Positions 13,444 through 17,427 of a stretch of 17,427 nt of DNA are shown here, piece after piece. The notes beneath the pieces are model-generated. The model saw only the letters and a list, made by a program, of their open reading frames with translations. It was not told where the DNA came from and ran no database searches. The DNA is from DASUZD01 sp036377055 (lineage in GTDB: Bacteria; Actinomycetota; Thermoleophilia; Gaiellales; Gaiellaceae): contig DASUZD010000155.1 in NCBI GenBank assembly GCA_036377055.1, forward strand, positions 1 through 17,427, given 5' to 3'. The translations under genes and the position numbers were made by a program. The number at the start of each line of letters is the position of its first letter. The first letter of the stretch is position 1.

Positions 13444-13518
13444 GGGCGGGTAGCTCAGTTGGGACAGAGCCAGCTTCGACAAGCTGGGGGGCGACTGGTT
13501 CGAGCCCAGTACCGCTCA
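13444..13518 (+). tRNA. Degenerate tRNA-Val(GAC)-like gene (probable pseudo-tRNA)
   Basis: 75 nt clearly homologous to the tRNA at 10425-10497, including an identical 22-nt block in the T arm and acceptor (13494-13515). It differs at places that matter: G7-A66 mismatch and G2-U71 wobble in the acceptor stem, a D loop enlarged by 2 nt, no proper base 26, and one extra base giving an 8-nt anticodon loop TTCGACAA. A terminator-like hairpin with a T-rich tail follows, so the unit may still be transcribed. Decoding ability is doubtful. Confidence 0.6.
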
Positions 13519-13522
13519 CCTC

Positions 13523-13553
13523 GAATCTCCGCGTGTGCGGGATTCTTCTTCTT
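13523..13553 (+). terminator. Intrinsic terminator after the second tRNA-like gene
   Basis: GAATC (13523-13527) and CCGC (13529-13532) pair with GCGG (13537-13540) and GATTC (13541-13545) around a GTGT loop, with a single bulged T. The stem is followed by TTCTTCTT. This is the only classical T-tailed terminator in the window. Confidence 0.65.
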
Positions 13554-13602
13554 GGGGCGTTCTGGCAACGCGCGGACTGCGCGCGGCCCTCGGTTCGATG
13601 TC

Positions 13603-13887
13603 CTAGCGAGCCGCCGAGGTCGTGTCCACCTTGTTGCGACGCGCCTCGTCGTACAGCGGTTCCGGTGCCATGTCCAGCCCGCCCGGCCAGGTAATCGTTC
13701 CTGCTTCGGGGTCGACGAAGACGCGCGCGAAGTAGGTGGGATCTTTGAGCGGCGCGAATACGCCTCGCCACTCACGCGCGCTGAAGTCGACATCGCCAAC
13801 GGTCCCATCGACGAAGGACAGGCGCAGCCGGTACCTGCCAACCACCTCCACGTCGGTTATGTCGACTAGGTCGTCCACGAGGGCCAT
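13603..13887 (-). CDS. DUF2442 protein (putative partner of DUF4160)
   Basis: 94 residues from ATG 13887, 1 nt after the stop of the upstream DUF4160 gene (13889). The domain is complete: 'YRLRLSFVDGTVGDVDFS', then 'GVFAPLKDPTYFARVFVDPEAGTITWPGGLDMAPEPLY', the characteristic DUF2442 ending. Soluble, no signal peptide. DUF2442 genes are very often found next to DUF4160 genes, and the pair has been proposed as a toxin-antitoxin-like module; which member is which is not established to my knowledge. Longer upstream starts in this frame run through the partner gene and are not credible. Confidence 0.88.
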   Translation of the reverse strand: MALVDDLVDITDVEVVGRYRLRLSFVDGTVGDVDFSAREWRGVFAPLKDPTYFARVFVDPEAGTITWPGGLDMAPEPLYDEARRNKVDTTSAAR

Positions 13888-13888
13888 G

Positions 13889-14152
13889 TTACGGAAGCGG
13901 ATCGATCGCCTGGAGCGGCTCGTCGCGCCGCGCGTGCTCCCAGTTCGCCAGCAGCTCGTCCTCGTGAAGGGCTGCCCACTCCGCCACGAGGGCGAGCGCA
14001 CGCCGGGGCAGCGAGCCAGCGATCACCTCGCCGGAGAAGTCGACTGATGCCGCCTGACCGGCGTAGCGAGCGTGGAAGTGCGGCCGCGCATGGACGCCTT
14101 CGTTCCAGTACATCCATATCGTGATGCCGTAGAAGGCGCTGATCCGTGGCAC
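13889..14152 (-). CDS. DUF4160 protein (putative toxin-antitoxin-like pair)
   Basis: 87 residues from GTG 14152. It matches the family from the first residue: 'MPRISAFYGITIWMYWNEGVHARPHFHARYAG', then 'GEVIAGSLPRRALALVAEWAALHEDELLANWE'. The conserved 'PHFHA' histidines and the 'EWA..H..EL..NW' helix are all present, so the gene looks intact. Small, soluble and cytosolic. A -10 box TAGCGT is 6 nt before the GTG, predicting a leaderless transcript carrying both genes. The unit stands between a decayed DUF3761 fragment and a pseudo-tRNA, a setting typical of accessory DNA. Confidence 0.88.
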   Translation of the reverse strand: MPRISAFYGITIWMYWNEGVHARPHFHARYAGQAASVDFSGEVIAGSLPRRALALVAEWAALHEDELLANWEHARRDEPLQAIDPLP

Positions 14153-14158
14153 ACGGAG

Positions 14159-14164
14159 ACGCTA
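14159..14164 (-). promoter_or_regulatory. -10 box of the DUF4160-DUF2442 operon
   Basis: TAGCGT on the minus strand; the 6-nt spacer places the transcription start on GTG 14152. Confidence 0.45.
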
Positions 14165-14204
14165 CGGGCCGCGGCCGACAGCGCTGCGCACCCGACGCCC
14201 TTAG

Positions 14205-14360
14205 CTACGGATGATTGATCCAGCGCGCGACGCCGCCGTGGTGCGACCACGTCCCGGATGCGTGCTCCGAGTAGCTGTACGTGCCGTCGACGCAGAGGGC
14301 AGTCGCACCGGCGGGGTCGTTCGGGGGCCGATGGATGCAATGGCCGGAGGAGTTCCTGTT
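14205..14360 (-). pseudogene. DUF3761 domain remnant
   Basis: The 320-bp stretch 14153-14472 has no intact gene, but its minus strand encodes a recognisable DUF3761 domain: 'NRNSSGHCIHRPPNDPA', then 'GATALCVDGTYSYSEHASG', then 'TWSHHGGVARWINHP' and a TAG at 14207-14205. An in-frame TAG at 14363-14361 lies directly upstream, and no start codon occurs between, so only the C-terminal domain survives. The Cys normally found before 'SHHGGV' is Trp here. The signal peptide and N-terminal region expected of such secreted proteins are not found further upstream. Confidence 0.7.
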
Positions 14361-14472
14361 CTAGCCGCTCGGGCAAGATCCTGACGGGCTGCCGGTGGCG
14401 CGAGGGCCGCCTCCCGAAGATGTGCGTCAGGCGGTTGGCCGAAGTACCTCCGAGGACGGATGATGCACATCT

Positions 14473-15390
14473 GTGGCATCGGTCGCTCCGACGCTCGAGT
14501 GCCGGCTGATCAACGCCAGCCTCGCCGCGTACTACATCCAGGACCACAGCATCAACCCATCGGCGCCGGGTTACAACAAGATCGGCATCAAGCCGGGGAC
14601 CGCGCCGAAGGTCTTCACGGGCGGGAACGACCAGATTGACGCTTGCTACGTCGCGGAGACGGTGGATGGCTGGGTCTTCCTCGTGTTTCGGGGCACGCTC
14701 CCGCCCTTCGAGGGCGACTTCTGGCGCTGGATCGACGACTGGCTCCACGACCTGCTCGTCGAGCCTACGACGTGGAAGGTCGACGGGAGGGCCTTCGGGC
14801 AGGTCGAAACCGGATTCGCCAGCGCGGTGCTCGACCTCTGGCCGAGCGTCGTTGCGGCGCTGAAGACCATGGATCTCGGGTCGAAGAAGGGCATCATCGT
14901 TACCGGCCACAGCAAAGGCGCGGCTGCGAGCTTCCTCGCCGCGTCGCTCCTGAAAGGGCAAGACTTCAAGAGACTCCTCGTGGAGGTGTGCTGCTTCGCG
15001 GCGCCGCTGGTCGCCGATTCGACCTTCCGCGCAAGCTACGACGCGCTGAGGCTGAGCCCACTCTCGGTGCGCTACCAGAACGAGTACGACGCCGTCCCGT
15101 TCCTCCCTTATTGGCCCTTCCTGGACCTGTTGGCTGCTGGGGAACGTCTCGATCGCGGTGGGACGAACCTCGCGGTCGCAGAGGCCGAGCAGGCGCAGGC
15201 GATCGAGAACGACTACGTCCCGATCGGGACGCTTCGCTTCATCACGACGACATGCGCTCTCGAGTACGGGCAGAAAGCTGCGAGCGACGCCTGGCAGGAC
15301 TTCAAGAATGCTCTCTTCGCCGGGGAATTTCAGGAGATCGTCGACGCCCATTCAGCCAAGGGCAGGTACCTGACTTGCGTCTGCTCGTAG
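14473..15390 (+). CDS. Class 3 lipase-like alpha/beta hydrolase
   Basis: 305 residues from GTG 14473 (no in-frame ATG upstream; a weak GAGG at 14452-14455 is rather distant). It shows the class 3 lipase layout: 'VFLVFRGT' strand and oxyanion region (~69-75), nucleophile elbow 'GHSKG' with Ser147, acid Asp206 in 'NEYDAVPFLP', and a C-terminal His293 in 'VDAHSAKGRYL'. The triad is complete, so esterase or lipase activity is likely. There is no signal peptide, so it is either cytosolic or exported by an unseen route. Substrate unknown. It ends convergently against the small conserved gene at 15404, with a shared hairpin between the stops. Confidence 0.85.
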   Translation: MASVAPTLECRLINASLAAYYIQDHSINPSAPGYNKIGIKPGTAPKVFTGGNDQIDACYVAETVDGWVFLVFRGTLPPFEGDFWRWIDDWLHDLLVEPTTWKVDGRAFGQVETGFASAVLDLWPSVVAALKTMDLGSKKGIIVTGHSKGAAASFLAASLLKGQDFKRLLVEVCCFAAPLVADSTFRASYDALRLSPLSVRYQNEYDAVPFLPYWPFLDLLAAGERLDRGGTNLAVAEAEQAQAIENDYVPIGTLRFITTTCALEYGQKAASDAWQDFKNALFAGEFQEIVDAHSAKGRYLTCVCS

Positions 15391-15410
15391 CGTCGGCGCT
15401 CGCCTACGAG
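15384..15410. terminator. Bidirectional hairpin containing both stop codons
   Basis: CTCGTAG (15384-15390) pairs with CTACGAG (15404-15410), extended by GCG/CGC across a one-base bulge. The TAG stop of the lipase lies in the left arm and the TAG of the minus-strand gene in the right arm. No T tract is present. Confidence 0.5.
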
Positions 15411-15805
15411 TCGGTCGAATAGCGCAACCCGTCCGTCGGTGGGAGGGTCGTCTCGCCCTCCTCGCCGGCCCAGATCTCGAGCTCGTCGAGTCGTCCGCGA
15501 GCGACGTGCAGGGTGACCTGCACCTCGCGCCCGTCGGTGTTCTGCCCGTGGGCCGTGAGTGAGTAGTAGCTCGGATCGCCCGTCGGGCTCTCGCTCGCGG
15601 TCGTCGTCAGCGGAGGTGTGTCGTTGTCGGCGCGCAACCAGACGGATGGACAGCCGCAACTGCACTCGCCGATCACGCGTGCTGTCGCCGCCTGCTCGAT
15701 CAGCTCAGGGCGACTGCGTGGCCCGGCGAGCAGCGCGTCGAGAAGTGCGCGCTCGTCCGACGCGAGCGGGCGCGGCGCCGGAAGCAGAACCTGCTGCGGC
15801 TTCAT
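15404..15805 (-). CDS. Conserved hypothetical protein with GxCxCGCPS motif
   Basis: 133 residues from ATG 15805, which overlaps the stop of the upstream gene as ATGA. Residues ~15-35 form a helix ('SDERALLDALLAG...ELIEQ'). Next comes 'VIGECSCGCPSVWL' (~45-58), a compact three-cysteine motif that could bind a metal. The beta-rich remainder ends 'VQVTLHVARGRLDELEIWAGEE...LPPTDGLRY'. The last part resembles a pattern I associate with uncharacterised actinobacterial proteins in which a C-G-C-P segment precedes a two-strand 'G-L-LEI' unit, but I cannot name a family. Soluble and cytosolic. Tight coupling with the secreted protein upstream hints at a shared role, though one is exported and the other is not. 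Confidence 0.72.
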   Translation of the reverse strand: MKPQQVLLPAPRPLASDERALLDALLAGPRSRPELIEQAATARVIGECSCGCPSVWLRADNDTPPLTTTASESPTGDPSYYSLTAHGQNTDGREVQVTLHVARGRLDELEIWAGEEGETTLPPTDGLRYSTDS

Positions 15806-16200
15806 GAGCGCCGGAGAGGGAGGTGGAAATACAGGGGCGGCCCGAGCGGCGTGCCGCCCTGCTTCCAGGTGACGCGATACCTGCCGGGGAGCGTGACCGG
15901 GTACTGGCGCGCGTAGTCGACGGACGAGCCCCACGTCGAGCCGCCCTGCCGGAACACCGGGAACGAGCCGCAGCGCCGCACGTGCTCAGCGCCCGTACCC
16001 GGCGGGAGGAACTGGACGCACAGCGTGTAGCGCCTGAAGTAGCGGGCGGCCGTCGTGATCCGCAGCTGGACCCTGCCCGCGTGGATGAACATGCCATAGC
16101 AGACGTCGCCGCTTGGGCTGCAGTAGCTCGTGAGCGTCTTGTCCTTAGCCGCCGCCGGCGTCGCCGCCACTACCGCAGCCAGGAGAATCGGCGCCAGCAC
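15802..16200 (-). CDS. Secreted conserved hypothetical protein
   Basis: 132 residues from GTG 16200; TTG 16218 would add six residues. I prefer the GTG because a -10 box TATCCT lies 7 nt before it. The signal peptide is 'MLAPILLAAVVAATPAAA', followed by a compact beta-rich domain: 'SPSGDVCYGMFIHAGRVQLRITTAARYFRRYTLCVQFLPPG', a second Cys pair ('RRCGSF'), then 'YPVTLPGRYRVTWKQGGTPLGPPLYFHL'. It looks like a single immunoglobulin-like or jelly-roll domain with two disulfides. I have no named family. The 3' end overlaps the next gene by 4 nt (ATGA), so translation is coupled. It diverges from the membrane-protein gene at 16353. Confidence 0.72.
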   Translation of the reverse strand: MLAPILLAAVVAATPAAAKDKTLTSYCSPSGDVCYGMFIHAGRVQLRITTAARYFRRYTLCVQFLPPGTGAEHVRRCGSFPVFRQGGSTWGSSVDYARQYPVTLPGRYRVTWKQGGTPLGPPLYFHLPLRRS

Positions 16201-16207
16201 CGGCGCG

Positions 16208-16213
16208 AGGATA
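16208..16213 (-). promoter_or_regulatory. -10 box deciding the GTG 16200 start
   Basis: TATCCT on the minus strand with a 7-nt spacer to GTG 16200, matching the leaderless pattern elsewhere in the window. It would lie inside the coding sequence if TTG 16218 were the start. Confidence 0.45.
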
Positions 16214-16287
16214 CTCAACGCCGTTGTGGCTTCTAGCTCCGCGGCGCCGCGAAGCCGCGCGAGTGGCGATCAACGAGCGGTAACCGC

Positions 16288-16317
16288 TTGACAAAAAGGA
16301 AAGCGCGGGATTACGCT
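16288..16317 (+). promoter_or_regulatory. Housekeeping-type promoter of the membrane-protein gene
   Basis: TTGACA (16288-16293) and TACGCT (16312-16317) with an 18-nt spacer. Transcription should start near 16324, giving a ~29-nt leader with GGAGG at 16342-16346, 6 nt before ATG 16353. It is the only promoter in the window with a perfect -35 box. Confidence 0.75.
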
Positions 16318-16352
16318 CGACCCCGGCGGGCGCCCTCGAACGGAGGACGCGG

Positions 16353-17396
16353 ATGACAGATTCGACCTGGGCGCAACTCATCTCGCTTGCGGTCCTACTG
16401 GGGATCTCCGCGTTGCTCCTCGCGATCCGCCGAAAGGTCGCGGTCGCCTCGCAGACCGTCACCTACACAACCGCGGACGGCGTGTCGCACACGGTGCAGA
16501 AGGGCTCCGTCATTCCGCAGGCAGACGTCCCGCTCGTTCCAGCCGGGAACTGCACGACCAAGACCCTGTCGCTGTTCCGCTCGCTGATCGTCGGGAAGGA
16601 CAACCGGACCTCGACGTCCAAGACGGTCGTGTTCGCGTGGACCTACGCGATCGCGTACGGGCTGATCGCGCTGATCGTGGCGAAGTGGCTCGGCTCGGGC
16701 GGCGGCTACGACACGCTCGTCGACGCGGGCCTCCGCGAGGAGTACTGGCTCTTCCTCGGCGGCCCGTACGCAGCTGCGATCGCCGCCAAATACACCGCCA
16801 CCACCCAGGGAAACGGCGTCGGCAAGCCGGCGGCCGGCGTGGGGGATGAGAACCTGACCCAGCTCGTCGCGGACGACGAAGGAAACACCGACCTGGGCGA
16901 CTTCCAGTACGTCCTCTTCAACGCGATCACGCTCGCCTTCTACCTCGGTCAGTTCATCTGGCACCTGGACGAAGGGCTCCCGCATCTTCCGAACGTTCTG
17001 ACCGGCCTCGCCCTCGTCTCCGCCGGCGGCTACTCGGCGAAGAAGCTGTTCCTTCAGCAGGCGGCGCCGACGCTGAACAGCGTCCTGCCGACCTCCGTGA
17101 CGCAGCCGGCCGCGGGCGCCGCCGCTGCGCAGGTCGAGATCTGGGGCGCAAACCTGATCATCCCTGCCGACGTCGCCCCGGGCGGCACCGCGCTGCCGCC
17201 GAGGGTGACGGTGGGCGGGCAGCCCGCGACGGTCGTGACCGCGGAGGAGACGTTGGGCGCCGACCATCTGACCGTCGAGGTTCCTACGACCTTGGCGGCG
17301 GGGCTCGGTCCCACGAAGATCGTCGCCGTCCGTGCCGACGGCGTCGCCGCCACCGGCCCCGGCGGGACCGACAGCCTGCCTCTGACGATCAACTAG
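16353..17396 (+). CDS. Multi-pass membrane protein with C-terminal IPT/TIG-like domain
   Basis: 347 residues from ATG 16353. Hydrophobic segments: ~8-25 ('ISLAVLLGISALLLAI'), ~92-112 ('VVFAWTYAIAYGLIALIVAKWL'), ~133-148 ('FLGGPYAAAIAAKY'), ~185-203 ('LFNAITLAFYLGQFIW') and ~212-228. Between the first two lies a soluble loop with 'SLIVGKDNRTSTSKT'. After the last segment a ~115-residue Ala/Gly/Pro-rich beta domain ('RVTVGGQPATVVTAEET...LTVEVPTTLAAGLGPTKIVAVRADG') looks like one IPT/TIG immunoglobulin-like fold, common in cell-surface binding proteins. The conserved 'DLGDFQYVLFN' segment recalls an uncharacterised actinobacterial membrane-protein family; no function is known to me. Strong promoter and ribosome-binding site suggest high expression. 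The stop is complete at 17394-17396; only 31 bases follow. Confidence 0.78.
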   Translation: MTDSTWAQLISLAVLLGISALLLAIRRKVAVASQTVTYTTADGVSHTVQKGSVIPQADVPLVPAGNCTTKTLSLFRSLIVGKDNRTSTSKTVVFAWTYAIAYGLIALIVAKWLGSGGGYDTLVDAGLREEYWLFLGGPYAAAIAAKYTATTQGNGVGKPAAGVGDENLTQLVADDEGNTDLGDFQYVLFNAITLAFYLGQFIWHLDEGLPHLPNVLTGLALVSAGGYSAKKLFLQQAAPTLNSVLPTSVTQPAAGAAAAQVEIWGANLIIPADVAPGGTALPPRVTVGGQPATVVTAEETLGADHLTVEVPTTLAAGLGPTKIVAVRADGVAATGPGGTDSLPLTIN

Positions 17397-17427
17397 GGTC
17401 GGTCCAGTCGCTCGCCCAGATCGGCGG

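Noticed and set aside
10425..13518. Integrative element flanked by tRNA-derived attachment sites
   Set aside because: No integrase, relaxase or excisionase gene lies inside, and the similarity covers the whole tRNA rather than an exact 3' att core. Kept only as a possibility in the tRNA finding.
13434..13540. Peptides such as 'GTGLEPVAPQLVEAGSVPTELP' read across the second tRNA-like gene
   Set aside because: Classic spurious translation of a tRNA on its antisense strand, not a protein.
14201..14479. Minus-strand frame of 92 residues over the DUF3761 remnant
   Set aside because: It is in a different frame from the recognisable DUF3761 residues and shows no protein-like features.
16353..17396. 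Membrane component of a contractile injection system
   Set aside because: I considered this because actinobacterial injection systems have membrane partners, but no sheath, tube or baseplate gene is in the window and the sequence gives no direct support.

Overview
The window comes from a very GC-rich bacterium. Gene content and promoter style fit an actinobacterium, most likely a soil Thermoleophilia/Gaiellales-type lineage: an F420-type luciferase-like oxidoreductase, an Eis-type acetyltransferase, a cobalamin-type ECF gene pair, and many apparently leaderless genes. The taxonomy is inference. There is no rRNA, prophage, transposase or CRISPR array.

Layout. Positions 1-1145 hold the tail of an ECF transporter S component overlapping a secreted alpha/alpha-toroid (prenyltransferase/squalene-oxidase repeat) protein, probably part of a vitamin uptake locus. 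Positions 1146-1824 hold a small helical hypothetical gene surrounded by three copies of a 19-bp palindrome. An ABC-F ATPase (1825-3381) follows; its best start codon is ATC behind a consensus ribosome-binding site. A winged-helix/AlkZ-like gene (minus) and a CinA-type gene (plus) diverge from a 22-bp spacer with a symmetric -10 box. A luciferase-like oxidoreductase (minus) ends inside the stop codon of the CinA gene. After a 47-bp tandem repeat comes a PcrA/UvrD helicase split by a 351-residue intein, translationally coupled to an Eis-type N-acetyltransferase.

Positions 10425-13518 are bounded by two related tRNA-Val(GAC)-like sequences, both odd in the anticodon loop. Between them are a secreted hypothetical, an M23 peptidase, a beta-propeller protein and a lipoprotein gene with an apparent 1-nt frameshift. 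Beyond lie a DUF4160/DUF2442 pair (toxin-antitoxin-like), a decayed DUF3761 fragment, a class 3 lipase, two translationally coupled small conserved hypotheticals, and a multi-pass membrane protein with an IPT/TIG-like C-terminus behind a consensus promoter.

The most notable items are the intein in PcrA motif III with a non-LAGLIDADG insert, the shared bidirectional -10 box, the ATC start of the ABC-F gene, the paired aberrant tRNAs, the hidden DUF3761 remnant, and the frameshifted lipoprotein whose corrected stop abuts its neighbour's stop. No wholly new multi-gene system is evident. The DUF4160/DUF2442 pair and the transcobalamin-like uptake pair are the nearest to under-described systems.
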